A stretch of DNA of 64,000 bases from Cristatella mucedo (Eukaryota; Bryozoa; Phylactolaemata; Cristatellidae). The translations under genes and the position numbers were made by a program. The DNA lies in assembly GCA_009760855.2 (NCBI GenBank), contig WPIO01000002.1, forward strand, positions 5,327,001 through 5,391,000, read 5' to 3'. This document shows positions 1 to 11,225 of the stretch, piece by piece. A model generated the notes under the pieces. The model was not told where the DNA came from. It saw nothing but the letters and a program-made list of their open reading frames with translations, and did no database searches. Every line of letters starts with the position of its first letter. Position 1 is the first letter of the stretch.

Positions 1-379
1 TCTAAACGCTTATCGCTTCGGGCTGCTGGGTCTCCCACGCCGGCGGCTGCCTTAGCTTTGCCGGCGGCTAGTAACCTACTTGTTAGTTATGATCGTCAGC
101 AGCTGTTATCGCTTCGTCATCGCAGATCAAATGCATTCCTAGATATTAATGTTGTTGCTAAGATTCATGAACTATACATTAACAAAAGAAAAGCACCCCG
201 TAGCCGCCGTGGTGGCCGGAACCAACAGCTCAGACGCCGCTCGTTGGGCGGGAACTGCTAGCTGAGTACCCGCTCGTTCGGTATTCCTAGCATTGTCTCG
301 AAACGCTCAGCACGCTCCCCCACATGTGTCACTATAAATTCCTCAAACTTAGTGGTCATCAAGCCTGTTGTAACCCTAT

Positions 380-1267
380 CGGCCAGACTTAAGGCTTGCC
401 TTTGGAATCCTCGCTCAATGTGCAATAAACCTCTAGTAATAAGCGACCTTATTTCTGAAAATGGTATCGACCTGCTCGCCCTAACTGAAACTTGGCTGAA
501 ATCGATAAACTGCCCGACAAATTAAAGACGCTACTCCATCTGGTTTCTCGTTCTTTCACGCCCCTAGATCATCCAAAACTGGAGGTGGAGTTGCTATTGT
601 CGTGCGCTCGAAATTCAACTTCAAGCCATTTGCGGTACCCTTTAAGCAGTCGTTTGAATCGATTGACTTAATCTCACCCGAAAACAAGCTACCGATAGCG
701 GCAGTAGTCTCTCGCCCACCAGGTACCAAATCCTTCTTTATCTCAGATTTCTCCGATCTCATTTCGATTCTGTGTGCAAGAAATCGATCCTTCCTCGTTA
801 TGGGTGATTTCAACGTTCACTTTGATAACTTATCTGACGCTTTCAGCACCGAATTTCGTGCACTGACTGACTCATTGTCTCTTGTGTCTCATGTGCAAGG
901 CCCTACCCACATCAAGGGTCACACACTCGACCAGATTTACTCATACAACTGCACCCTGTCATCACCAATTATTACCAAATCCTGCTTATCTGACCACATG
1001 CAGATCTCATTCAATCTCCAGTGTGTGCCCACATCCTCCTCTAAAATAATCTGTGAATCGCGAAACCTCAAGACCCTTGACATCGATGCTGTCCGTGCGA
1101 GGATATCTGCTTCACCTCTGCTGCTCAATCCTCCCTCCGATCTGTCATCATTGGTAGATAGCTACAACACGACACTAGCTGACACGCTCGACGAGTTTGC
1201 ACCTCTGACAAAGCGCACTGTGCGCCCCCGCCCAGACGGCATTGGCTTACAACAGACATTAAACTAG
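380..1267 (+). pseudogene. LINE-A endonuclease domain, frameshifted
   Basis: This is the apurinic-type endonuclease that nicks target DNA for target-primed reverse transcription. One frame reads LKACLWNPRSMCNKPL and LLALTETWLKS (the TETW catalytic glutamate motif). Near 520 it shifts to the frame with SGFSFFHAPRS and GGGVAIVV, then MGDFNVHFDN (catalytic D and N), HTLDQIY and CLSDHMQIS (the SDH histidine). All motifs are present, but one frameshift and the terminal stop at 1,265 split it from the RT. Confidence 0.85.
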
Positions 1268-1353
1268 ACAGGTCTAAAAAGCAAAAGCTTGAATAAGCCT
1301 ACACAAGATCCGGACTAACTGTCCATCGACAGGCATATGAAGACTACTGTAGG

Positions 1354-2754
1354 TTGTACCAATCGATCCTAGCAAAGGCCAAGTCTAGCTTCCATAAAAA
1401 TATTGTTGAATCACAGATGCACAATCCAAAAATGCTGATGACGACAATAAACCATCTCCTCAACCGTTCCCAGATTAGCTCCTTACCTGATGATCCTAAT
1501 GATGATCTAGCCGATCGCTTCTCTCGATTCTTTGTGCAGAAGATAGACAAGATCAGGGAATCCATCCCTGCGATGACAACCTCCCCACTAGAATGCTGTT
1601 CCTCGGTTCCTGGCTGCACCTCAATGTCTGCATTTAAGCAGGTCACTAGTGATCTAGTCCTAAAGTTCGTAACTCAATCAAAGAAGACGACAAGTCCTCT
1701 GGACCCTATTCCCACTATCCTGCTCCTACGTTGCATTGATCTGCTGCTGCCATGCATAACTAACATAATTAATATGTCATTAGCCTCAGGTCATGTCCCA
1801 GCACCTTTCAAAAAAGCTGTAGTCAGGCCACTTCTCAAGAAAGCTACACTAGACCAAGAGAACATAAGCAACTACCGCCCAGTTTCCCTTCTACCATTCC
1901 TATCAAAGACACTGGAACGGGTCGTGGCAGACCAGCTTAACTCGTATATCGAAACCTCACACCTTGCTAGTAAGTTCCAGTCTGGCTTTAGAGCTAATCA
2001 CTCCACAGAGTCAGCATTGCTTAGGGTATACAACGACCTACTTAGGAATGCAGACATGGGTAGAGTGTCCCTGCTTGTTTTGCTTGATCTTTCGGCAGCT
2101 TTTAACACCATCGATCACAAAGTTCTTCTAGAGCGCCTCTCATCTCGCCTGGGCATCACTGGCACTGCTCTGCAGTGGTTCAGGTCCTATCTCAGTGGGA
2201 GACTCCAGAGTATTGACGTGAATGGACAAAGATCCTCTGAAGTACCTCTGAAATATGGAGTACCTCAGGGCTCCGTGCTAGGTACGGTTCTTTTCACGGT
2301 TTATACTCTGCCTCTTGCTGATGTGATTGCCAAGCACAATCTAGGCTTTCACTTCTGTGCGGATGACGCTGAGTTGTGCCTTTGCTTTGATCCCTCCCAG
2401 CCTTCGAGCACCTCAAATTCTCTCAACTCACTAGCTGCATGCACTGATGACATCCGCACATGGATGGAAGCAAATTTTCTAAAACTAAACGATGATAAAA
2501 CTAACTTACTTGTTATGAGCAAACCCAGTGTGATTCAGAGATTGGAAAGGCTGAAGCTCAAGATTGGCTCTGCCAGCATATCTCCAGTTGAATCAGCTCG
2601 AAATCTAGGTGTCATATTCCAAAGCGACCTCTCGTTAGACGACCATATCAGCTCCACAGTCGAATCTGCCTATTTTCAGCTTCATAACATTGCTAAAATT
2701 CGGGCTTGTTTAGATAAAGATACCACATCTAAGTTGGTCCAAGCAATGGATTGA
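1354..2754 (+). pseudogene. LINE-A reverse transcriptase, long open frame
   Basis: A 466-residue open frame holds RT motifs in order: [44 protein letters not shown] (first catalytic aspartate), [14 protein letters not shown], then FHFCADDAEL (the catalytic ADD pair is intact) and [15 protein letters not shown]. It stops early because of the internal deletion at about 2,742, which removes the start of the C-terminal region. This is the best-preserved RT in the window, but it is not joined to a complete endonuclease. Confidence 0.88.
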
Positions 2755-3260
2755 CTTCAAGGTTTTGTTGCTCACTTTTAGGTCACTTCATTCTATGGCT
2801 CCAGCTTATCTCTCCGACATACTCCCCCATCAGGCCAAGCATCGTACCACCTGCTTTTTGGAATCCAACAGTCTAGAAATACCTCATACAAACCTTAAAT
2901 CCTTTGGACACCGTGCATTTAGTTCGTATGCTCCCACAGCCTAGAACTCCCTCCCAACCTGCGTCAGAACATCCCCCACCTGACCATATTTAAAAGGAAC
3001 CTAAAAACACACCTATTTAGGACAGCATTTAGTGGGTCCCTGTGATTCGTCCTTCATGTGCTTATGCGTGCTGATACTGTGAATGCTGCCACTAACCACA
3101 TTTGCATGCTGACCCTGTGCATGTCACCCTAACCATATTATTCATTTTGTTTGTTTTTCAAGCATGATTTTACTTACCATTCAATTGCATTTCACTTTGC
3201 AGCAAATGTAAAGCGCCTAGAGAGAGATAAAGTTCTCTGAGGGTGCTTTATCAAGTGAAT

Positions 3261-3305
<45 letters not shown>
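3261..3305. repeat. (AT)n microsatellite at LINE-A tail
   Basis: About 45 bases of alternating TA follow directly on the LINE-A 3' end at 3,260. The repeat probably grew from the element's own ATTAT tail. Confidence 0.9.
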
Positions 3306-3308
<3 letters not shown>

Positions 3309-3445
3309 CTATGGTTTTATTTATTTGTGTATCTTGCCTCTTGCTGGAAATCTCGGCTCCACCACTGCTTATATGCAAGGTTTTGATATTTCAAATTGAA
3401 TATCTTATTCCTGCAACTTTTCGCTGCATGCTCTAATTTTGCCGA

Positions 3446-3588
3446 GCTGGTTTGGTCTAGTGTTTAAGGTGGTCGCCCCGGCCAAGGTCTGGCTGAGGTC
3501 GTGGGCTCAAGCTCCGAGGCATATTTGAAGTGCCTGAATAAAGATTAAGTTCTCTTGGCGCTATATAAATGAATTATATTTTATATAT
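3446..3588 (+). mobile_element. SINE-A copy 1 (tRNA-derived head, LINE-A-like tail)
   Basis: The head carries a pol III A box (TGGTCTAGTGTTTAAGG) and B box (GGTCGTGGGCTCAAGCTCC). The body is short, and the 3' end (GATTAAGTTCTCTTGGCGC, then TATATAAATGAATTAT) resembles the LINE-A terminus. A better-preserved copy is at 56,430. The shared tail suggests that LINE-A machinery moves it. Confidence 0.82.
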
Positions 3589-3814
3589 TTGTTTTAGCGT
3601 CAAATTTGTTTTTTGTGCCCGCCTTTACAGATTGGCGAGTTGTCACAATAATGCATTTGAAGCAGACAAAAAAAATTACGCGATGAAGAGAATAGATAAG
3701 AAGCCCAATTGCTTAGCGCTGCACGAGCTCAGCGAGTCTCTCACTTGTAACAAAGTAAATAAGCAAGAGACAAAAGGTAAGATAGTAATAATAAGCCTTT
3801 TATATAGTCCCCGG

Positions 3815-3965
3815 TCAAAACTTTAAGTACGCTCTTCACGAGTACGGTCTGGGGTTCAAGTTCTGAGTTGGGTGATCCTTTACTGCCCTCTGTAAGTGGT
3901 GGTGATATCCATTAAGGCTCTTCTGCCGCTATGTAACGGAGGATGTTGAATAAGCTAATTTATTT
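3815..3965 (+). mobile_element. SINE-B copy 1
   Basis: Contains a B box-like GGGGTTCAAGTTCTG, then the family body GTGATCCTTTACTGCC and GGTGGTGATATCC, and the end TTAAGGCTCTTCTGCCGC. The A box is decayed. The same body recurs at 25,876, 33,228, 37,040 and 38,535. Confidence 0.7.
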
Positions 3966-4059
3966 AGTCTCTATTCATGCGCTGTAAAAATCATTGCAAT
4001 AGGAGTACTCGCCAATAACGAACGAAATGCAAGGTATCCAGATTAAGATAAGTATGCAA

Positions 4060-4541
4060 AAAGCACACGGCTATCCCGTTGACCAGGACAAGCATCGAAC
4101 CACTCGCTTTTCGGAATATAACAGTCTATCAATACCTCTTACAAACCTCAAATACTTTGGAGACCGTGCATTTAGTTCGTATGCTCCCAAAGCCTGGAAC
4201 TGCCTCCAGACTTGCTTCAGAATATCCCCTGACTTGACCACATTTAAAAAGAACTTAAAAACACACCTATTTAGGAGAGCATTTAGTGGGTCCCTGTGAT
4301 TCGTCCTTCACGTGCTTATGCGTGCTGACACTGTGCATGCTGCCACTAACCACACTTGCATGCTGACCCTGTGCATGTCACCCCTAACTATGCTATTCAT
4401 GTTGTTTATCAAGCATGATATTCCTCACCATTCAGTCGCGTTAACCTTAGCAGCAAATGTAAGGCTCTTAGAAAAAGATTGAGTTCTCTGAGGGCGCTTT
4501 ATCAAGTGCATTATTATTATTACTACTACTACCATTATTAT
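4060..4541 (+). mobile_element. LINE-A copy 2, 3' end
   Basis: A 5'-truncated copy. It encodes the last RT-ORF residues ([52 protein letters not shown], stop), then the 3' UTR and a degenerate ATT/ACT tail. It lies just downstream of the last readable exon of the decayed integrin copy. Confidence 0.88.
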
Positions 4542-4768
4542 AGTAAAAACTAAAGGCTAGTATCGGAAACTATTCAAGGTTCTAAGCCAAAAATATATTT
4601 TTAAAGTGTCCAAAAAGAAAGCGTGATAAACTTGCAGACTTCGCTTCATTTCCTCGTTTATGATAGGAATTGGAGACCTTGCTTTTCTCATTTAGCACTG
4701 CGGTCATGCAGTCATGCCAAAGTGACCTGGAGAACCTTGGAAGTTGTGCTGAGAGTTAGACGACTCAC

Positions 4769-4863
4769 CTGTTTTATTGTATCGCATAAGAACCGCGGTA
4801 GCAGTGATCAAAGCAGTGGCAAACTCCGCACTCGCACGTTCCTCGGCCACTGCAGATCAAATC
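4769..4863 (-). pseudogene. Integrin beta paralog: I-EGF4 exon, 1-nt deletion
   Basis: The exon runs from a TTTTTCAG acceptor to a GTGAGT donor. It reads DLICSGRGTCECGVCHC, then FDHCYRG and drops out of frame, stopping at TAA nine bases upstream of the donor. The intact exon is 96 bp and this one is 95. The single missing base falls just before the next conserved cysteine codon. Confidence 0.85.
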
Positions 4864-5088
4864 CTGAAAAACCAAATATCCAGTGCTGTATGTATGTGCT
4901 ATCAGAACACAATCATTGAAAAGCACAATTAGGAAGGAAAAGTTCCAATTGCAGGCACAGCTATATAGGTTGAATGCTTTCACTGAATCTTGTACCTCAT
5001 AGTAACGTATGAAAAGTATAAACAGTATTAACTTCAAGTGTTGTCATTAGTGGCTCTAGCTTAGAGTGCGAAAGAGACTGAAACCTAC

Positions 5089-5222
5089 AATCGATGCATT
5101 GCTTGATTTGCAAGAATCCTTCGTCAGCGGGCAGTCGCATGCTGCATACTGGTCATTCTTATGGCCTTCATAGCAGTCAAAGTAGCTAAGACCTTGGGAA
5201 TCGCAAAGGCAGACGCCGTTAC
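5089..5222 (-). pseudogene. Integrin beta paralog: I-EGF3 exon, open frame
   Basis: The 134-bp exon follows ACGTTTTCTAG and ends before GTAGGT. With the preceding G it reads GNGVCLCDSQGLSYFDC, then YAACDCPLTKDSC. Phases are the same as the intact exon, with one extra codon. Confidence 0.88.
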
Positions 5223-6491
5223 CTAGAAAACGTAAACATGAGGTCAACGGATAAGATAATGCAATTGCAGTTCTAAAATTAGAAACACTAGGAGGACGTG
5301 GTACTTTCGCACTTTCGTTGAGGGCGCTTTCATAACCACTAGGCAGGTCTCTGCCTGTCCAACGTTGCATCATTTAAAAGCACTAAGTCAGACCGTCGCG
5401 TTTCATTCCTATTTTCATTTAAAATATACTGGTTCTTTCAACCGCTGGATTACATAGTCACCATGTCTACTTCGCAAATCAATTATTTTGTCAGGAGGAT
5501 ACTTCTGTAGCACATTGAGTGAATAAACGATTGCCTTTTATGGCACAAAAAGGGGCGAGAATCATTGCTGAAATGAGAACAAATTCACTTGCATGGAGCA
5601 GCAAATGATTTGCATGATATAGCTCACGTTAAGCCAGAAAATAAGTACACACAAAAATTAGCATCTCAGTAATTCTTCAGACTTCGAGAGCGATATATAG
5701 TTGTCCATGTGCAAGTGCAGGCTCTGGCAAGACAAAACTGCAATGATCGAATATCTATCTGCCTGTGAGACTCCTTGAGTGCCGCTGCAAAAAAATAATT
5801 ACTGGTTATTGGCTGAGACACATGCGGAACGGTAAGTAGTCTTTGTGGTGTTCCTTATTAGCAGTACTTGGCAAATAAGAAAAGATGTCAACGCAAAATC
5901 CTCGGGCCCGCTGTTGCTCGTGAAAACGCGTAACTCTCAGCTTCTGCAGAACGCCAATCAGCTGCTTCTTGTGGCGTTTCTCCGCACCGTTGTTGCATGG
6001 GGAAATGCCTTATTAATGCGACTAAAAATACAATCTATTTTTTAAACCTAGTTTATAGTATTAGGTAATTATATTAAAATTTATGAAGGAATGTTAAATA
6101 TTTCTCGTGTCTGAGCATAGACTGAATTGTTCTTTTATTACGTTCCCATAACAGCAAAAACCCAAAGCCAAAGCTATATTCTTCTGATGGCCGAATAACA
6201 CTTGCTAGTTGGAACATTTCAGAAACAAAACACACAAACAAACACATACGTGTGTGTACATATTATTGTATATACATATTAGGGTTCGAAATTAAAAACT
6301 GTTCACTCGTGAAAAGTCGATGTCCCGGTAATATATTTAGAATAAGCAATACCTAACTTAGTAGTTATTTTTAAGGTGCAAAATATCCAAGTTTAACCTG
6401 GCTAATAGCATGAGCTGCAACTGTATCTCAGCGTAAGCAACAGCTGCAGAGATCGGGTTTTCTAAGCAGTCTGCACATGGAAAAATCTTAC
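5223..6491. other. Intron of decayed integrin copy; no gene seen
   Basis: The sequence between the I-EGF2 and I-EGF3 exons of the paralog is AT-rich. I see no other coding signal or recognisable repeat here. Confidence 0.5.
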
Positions 6492-6667
6492 CTCCACAGA
6501 TGCGACCATTAAACCGGTTGCAGCCTCGTGTATCGCACTCACAAAACACGCCAGAGAAACGCTGCTCAGAACTGCAATACTCATGGAGTGGATTGCAAGT
6601 GCTACAATCGCACTTTCCACAGGCGGTGAAGAATCCTTTTTCCGAGCAAGCTAGCCCATTGCCATTT
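6492..6667 (-). pseudogene. Integrin beta paralog: I-EGF2 exon, open frame
   Basis: The 176-bp exon (TTTAACAG acceptor, GTAAGA donor) has phases identical to the intact I-EGF2 exon. It reads [20 protein letters not shown], then SGVFCECDTRGCNRFNG and ICGG. The frame is intact. The first cysteine loop differs (SEKGFF against SGRGA), so decay may be recent or uneven. Confidence 0.88.
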
Positions 6668-8253
6668 CTGTTAAATGTGAGTGAGAGCTTAAATGAAAAT
6701 TAAAATACTCAAAATTACCTCCAGAGTAGTATGCCGATAATTTGCCTAATTTCAAAGCTTGCCGCCAAGAAATTGCTTGTTACCATGAGATAGGCTTGAT
6801 AAGTATACTCTGATGTCTTAAAAAACTCGAAATCTTAGAGCGTTAAGTAAAACTATGTATAGAGGCCATATTGAGTGAACGAGCTCTGTAATATTTTTCA
6901 TTTGACAAATAATTGCTTAGCAAGGAAAGCTCTGCAATTAGTTTCATGTTTGCTGTATACATATAGCTCTAAATTACTATAAGTATATATATATATATAT
7001 ACATATATACATATATATATATATACGTATAGTATACGTATTATACGTATATATATATATATATATACGTATTATACGTATATATATATACGTATATATA
7101 TATATACGTATAGTATACGTATTATATATATATATATATTATTGCCCTTGAAAAATAGTAACCATTCATATTTTATTAAATACTTAAATTATTTGCAGTC
7201 GTTTCAAGATGTCCAACGAAAGAAATTAAATTGCACCAAGCCTTTATTCCTATCACAAAAATATGTTTTTTTAAATAAAAAGAGCACGAATAGTGCAATA
7301 ACCTTCTCTTCATTTAAAGAACTCGAAAGTTCAACTCTTCCAAGCTCAAAAATGTGTTTACAGATATGTCGTCTGAACAGCAGAGATAACCTAACAGCTT
7401 CCTTTTAAAAAGCGAAGTCCTTACATCGAGTCTTTGAAATCGGAGCATTACGAATGAGTTTTATGACTTTTTGCAAAAGGAATACCTGAACAATTTAAAC
7501 TTTTGATTGAAGCCTGGCCTATTTGAATACTACTGACTGTTCACTTTGACTGTCTTCAATTATAACTTAAAATAGCTACCAACTTCGAATATCAAGAATT
7601 GAATAATATAGTCTGGGTTGCTTCGACCTATCCTCACTTTTCCTTCCTCGAAGTCCTAAAAAAAATGCAGCAGCCACTTGACCAAAGCTCCGAGGATGCG
7701 AGCATTTTTAGCAGAGTTTCGAAAGCCTACTGTCATTTACTTCTTCTTATCTTATAGTGCCGTACTCTTTACTCTGATTTTATCTCACTTGAATTTACCT
7801 CTTCCTGTGGCTAGATTAGGTTATGAAATGGCGGTTCAAGTTGCTTTGTTTTCCTCGGGTTTCCTTCTGTGCAAAATAGCTTTAATAAACGGCTCAGCTT
7901 AAGGTAATGCTCGCGCCCAATCACTGATCAGCGCTCCACCTTTCCTTTTTGTGCCTCCTCATTTCCATCTGAAAGTCTTTCAGGTCATGTAAACTTATTT
8001 TTCTGAAATTAAATGCAAAGCAAAATCAAAATTGTATTCACATTTTAGTGCTTGTTCCCGATTTAAAGAGTCCCAGGAGTTTTCAAGAAAAAACTTTGAG
8101 CCCCATATTTGTTAATAAAGAGACTAGTGGAAGTTGGCAGCCTGGACGACGAGGCTAATTTTGAGGAAAACGACTTCATCAAAATCAAATTATGTAAATT
8201 GTAACACAGCCGCACTCACGGTGGAAAGCGAGAAAGAAACGAAGCTCGCTTAC
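6668..8253. other. Intron of decayed integrin copy; mostly featureless
   Basis: Between the I-EGF1 and I-EGF2 exons I see only the TA array at 6,981-7,138. Short open frames here show no domain resemblance. Confidence 0.5.
6981..7138. repeat. (TA)n array with interspersed ACGTATA units
   Basis: About 158 bases of alternating TA are interrupted by CGTATAGTATACGTATTATACG-like palindromic units, so the array can fold on itself. It lies in an intron of the decayed integrin copy. Confidence 0.9.
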
Positions 8254-8404
8254 TTCGCGCACTGGGATTGTATCTCATCGTGGCTTATGTTAGACGTTGC
8301 TCCTTAGCACTCGCATTTTCCTGCACAGAAGCCCATGCATGTCGCAGCGACACAAGCCGCACGAGTAGGATCCAGCGCCGCTGCCCTGCACTGCTCTTGT
8401 CCTC
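8254..8404 (-). pseudogene. Integrin beta paralog: I-EGF1 exon, frameshifted
   Basis: The acceptor CACTGCAG and donor GTAAGC sit where the intact exon has them, but the length is 151 instead of 149. One frame reads GSYSCGLCRCD, a second reads CMGFCAGKCEC then a TAA at 8,306-8,304. Both halves of the EGF module are visible in different frames, so an indel lies between them. Confidence 0.75.
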
Positions 8405-8804
8405 CTGCAGTGTGCGAAAACACACTTCAAAGTCAGTGAGCTCGGATAGAGCCTCCTATAGGCTAAGCTGAGCGAAAAAGGGAATTCGCTTGCATAAAGT
8501 AGGCTGCAGTGTCCGAGCTCAGTCGATTCTTAAATAGTCGTGCTGGCGAGGCTCTAGTCTTTTCCTCCCAACTCCCAGACCTGATCGCACTAGGTAAGCA
8601 CAAGCTTGAGTACTATTACTACTCATGGAATCAGCAGTGTTGAGAGCCTTCTGCTCTTTCGCTGGTACGTTCTAATACGGCCCAAGATCGAGCGCATGAC
8701 AAACATCTTCGGTGATGACGAGTGTGCCGCCAAGCACGCCCTTGACGGATTAGTTTCTTTAGAAGAGCTAGAAAAGACCCCGAGTGGCGTGTCTGCCTAT
8801 AATC

Positions 8805-8837
<33 letters not shown>

Positions 8838-8895
8838 ATATATATATATATATATATATATAGGATATATATATATAGATATATATATATATATC
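8805..8895. repeat. (AT)n array with GGATAT interruptions
   Basis: About 90 bases of AT are broken by two TAGGATAT units and one TAGATAT. It lies between the hybrid and I-EGF1 remnants, where a beta-I domain would be expected. Confidence 0.9.
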
Positions 8896-9357
8896 AATAG
8901 GAGCTCTATTGCTTTTCTCTTTAAAAAGAGACCAGCCGCTTTTAGCAGCACAAAAGCTCCTGGGGTCTAAATTAAAATACATACGCCAAAGGTTGGCTGA
9001 TTTACCAGCCTTATTTATGCGAATACGGAAGACCCAGAGCGGCACCACTCTGCATGCTAACATTGGGGAGTGAAGTTTAGAGTTGCCTTCAGTAGGATTC
9101 TACCTCACGACCAGGTCCAAGAATCTTCAAAGCAGTCCTAACTCACTAATAAGCCGCCACATGTTCTTATCAATAAACGTAATGCATAGCAGACGAAATA
9201 AGAGTTACCAAAACGTTTGAAACCACTAGAAATTTTAAATGGTTTCTGCAAAGATGAAATAACACAATTTTTGTGTAAGTCCTAGGGAGGTCTAGCTGAA
9301 TTCCTTCTACTGAGAGCAGTACAGCTCTGGCTACTGACAGAACGTCACACTAGTTAC

Positions 9358-9474
9358 CCGGAGGAAGTATAAGTCTCACGTGTTGAGGTCTTAGCTGCAC
9401 AGCGTCCGCTCCCGAGTCAAAGTATGGGTTTCTTAAGGGTTCATCCTTGAACAGAATGCAATTTCTATCAACGC
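9358..9474 (-). pseudogene. Integrin beta paralog: hybrid-domain start exon
   Basis: The 117-bp open stretch runs from CCAACCAG to a GTAACT donor. It reads NCILFKDEPL, then AVQLRPQHVRLILPPG. The QLRPQHVxLxLxPG string is the hallmark first strand of the hybrid domain just before beta-I in integrin beta chains. It ends one base into the glycine codon, as expected. No intact beta-I exon follows. A weak string FKISSGFKRFG at about 9,245-9,213 may be its decayed start. Confidence 0.7.
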
Positions 9475-10523
9475 CTGGTTGGCAAGTATATAAACATGAC
9501 AGGGCCATTACCAAGGCACACGTATAGACAAGTGTATAGGTGCGTGTACACATGCAGATATGCACCTCTCAGGGCGACTACAGAATATTGCACAAAGAGA
9601 AAGCGGGACTTACACTGTTTTATGGTGCATTTAAAAGCACAAAAGCTTTTTGGAACTTATTTCGAACGTGCTTCCTGAGCAATAAATTTAAAATTAACAA
9701 TATCAATTAGGAGACAATGAAAATAAAAAATATGGTAAGGGAAACTAACAATAAAAAGAATGAAGAACCTAAATCGACCTACCATGTGACCTCATGTTTG
9801 ACCTTAAGACAGCCTTGCTTAGGTATAATTTTGAAAGTAATCATCTAAGCCTAGAACGCTTCATCGTGTTTGGGAAGCATTGCTAATTGGTTATTGAGTT
9901 AATTATTCGAACAGTTGTGAGAAGTGGCAGAATATGCCATCTTCACGCAAATGATCCGCATCTGAGCTTTGAAGAATTTTAAAGGATTAAAACATGGTTA
10001 ACCCGTTTTGGAGTTTCCCGTACAGCCCAATAGCTATATCTTTATTTCGGGTACCTCTAAGTCAGCTATACTCTATGATTTGTGCGAAATTTGACCTAAC
10101 TTTATCTGGAATCCTGTGCATCATACGGATGATGCACAGCTCGCTCATATCTCCCTTACTTAAAAATGTGTACTCCTGCTTAGGTGCTTAATCATTAATT
10201 CCATGGGCATTTTTTATCCATCTCTATGGCGCCTAGCGAAGCCATAGGTGATAGGTGAGACCTTAAAAATTAAGTGTTTACTTAAAAATTTCCAAAAAGC
10301 TTGCACCGTGTTCAAACTTTTGCAACTCTAAGCGAGATACATATGTAAAAAAGTGGGACCTAAAGGACTTTAGGCTTTCATACTTTTGGTAGCATCTCGA
10401 CGGTATATTTGAGTGGACTAGCTAGTTTGCACGTACTGTTCTTAAAATGTCAATGTTCAATGGGGCGGGGTTGGTAGAGATAGCATACAGTAGACTGGTC
10501 AAATGCGGTGATTTTAGCCTGGG
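9475..10523. other. No gene or repeat recognised
   Basis: This unique-looking AT-rich sequence lies between integrin remnant exons, probably intron. I saw no coding or RNA signal. Confidence 0.4.
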
Positions 10524-10640
10524 TGATAATAATAAGAATAATAACAATGCATTTGTACAGCACCTCAGAAAACTAAATCTCTTTCTAGGCAATTCACGGA
10601 TTCTGTAAAGAAAGCCTGACAAAATTATTAGTAGTAAAAT
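10524..10640 (-). mobile_element. LINE-A tail fragment, diverged
   Basis: An AAT-rich start is followed by GCATTTGTACAGCACCTCAG and AACTAAATCTCTTTCTAGGC, the reverse complement of the LINE-A 3' hairpin. It is an old 5'-truncated insertion. Confidence 0.65.
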
Positions 10641-11125
10641 TCGCAATATTATCAAACATAACATTGTAAGATGTGACTTAAAGAGATGGACTTGTCCTTC
10701 CATTGCAGCATATGTGAAGTTAATATAAAAGTGATTACCGAATGCTCACAAAATGCTCAGAAATACAAGGATTGGTGAATAAATGCTAAAAAATATTGAT
10801 TTATTGTTGAGTTTCCTATCAATCTTAACTATTTCTATTGGTGACGTAGTCCTAAAAGAAGTTATTAGCACATTGCGAGACAGTCTCGGTAGCCTTACAA
10901 ATAAAAATGGCGCTACTACAAATTGCGCTGGCGATATGCGTTATTTGCACAACTCTTTTGGCTACAGACATACTCCACGCAGCTGAAGCAAGCTGCATTT
11001 CAAAATCAAAAAACGCCGTAATTCGTGGTTCCTGTAAAACGTTCTACATGTATACCTGTTCGACGTAGTAGCAGCTCGGCGATGCCTATCAGTCGTGTGG
11101 CAAGCAACGACACGTCTAATACCGA

Positions 11126-11225
11126 AACACAGACAGAAGCTAGAGCTTGAGAAGACAATGTTCTTCTCGCACCCGCTAGCCACAAGTCGATCCGAGGAGT
11201 CACATCGTTCAGATATGTGAATGTC
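11126..11225 (-). pseudogene. Integrin beta paralog: PSI-domain exon remnant
   Basis: After a CCTTTTCGAAG acceptor the minus strand reads KDIHISERCDSSDRLV, then ASGCEKNIVF. This matches the ERCD-x-x-L-x-x-x-GC-x-x-x-I segment ending the integrin PSI domain. The donor is unclear (GTCTGT, GTGTTT and GTATTA all lie within 20 bases), so the left border is approximate. Confidence 0.6.

Larger units (their letters stand above)
1..3262 (+). mobile_element. LINE-A copy 1: CR1/L2-type retrotransposon, nearly complete
   Basis: This plus-strand LINE enters from outside the window. It carries a basic N-terminal region (58-261, with YDRQQLLSLRHRRSNAFLD), an APE-type endonuclease, a reverse transcriptase with C-terminal extension, and the family 3' end. 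Near 2,742 an internal deletion joins SKLVQA directly to the later GGATTGACTTC segment, removing about 150 bases present in the copy at 50,388. Downstream, frame is lost around a TAG near 2,944. The 3' end shows the family hairpin, then runs into an AT array instead of the usual ATT repeats. The CR1/L2 clade is assigned by protein resemblance; no search was run. Confidence 0.88.
4769..11225 (-). pseudogene. Second integrin beta copy, decayed tandem paralog
   Basis: Minus-strand pieces in integrin order: PSI end (about 11,225-11,126), hybrid start (9,474-9,358), I-EGF1 (8,404-8,254), I-EGF2 (6,667-6,492), I-EGF3 (5,222-5,089) and I-EGF4 (4,863-4,769). Exon borders and phases match the intact gene, so this is a copy with introns and not a retrocopy. 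Lesions: the I-EGF1 exon is 151 bp instead of 149 and runs into TAA. The I-EGF4 exon is 95 bp instead of 96, shifting frame near its sixth cysteine and meeting TAA just before the donor. Only about 950 bp separate the hybrid piece from I-EGF1, and no beta-I domain with a DxSxS metal site is readable there. Beta-tail and transmembrane exons would lie below 4,769, where I saw none. I infer a pseudogene. Assembly error cannot explain both lesions plus the missing domain easily. Confidence 0.82.

Noticed and set aside
3446-3520. A-box and B-box pair as a possible functional tRNA gene
   Set aside because: There is no cloverleaf with paired acceptor ends, and the same unit recurs with a LINE-like tail, so it is a SINE head.
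6981-7138. Repetitive TA/ACGTATA block as a CRISPR-like array
   Set aside because: It has no unique spacers of constant length, and the genome is metazoan. It is a microsatellite.
8606-8836. Plus-strand frame with MTNIFGDDECAAKHALDGLV, followed by a long run of Tyr-Ile
   Set aside because: The part before the AT array looks protein-like, but I recognise no family, there are no splice partners, and it runs into a microsatellite. Left unannotated.
9213-9245. FKISSGFKRFG after a good acceptor as the start of the paralog's beta-I domain
   Set aside because: The phase does not match the preceding donor and reading ends soon. It is mentioned only as a possible remnant.
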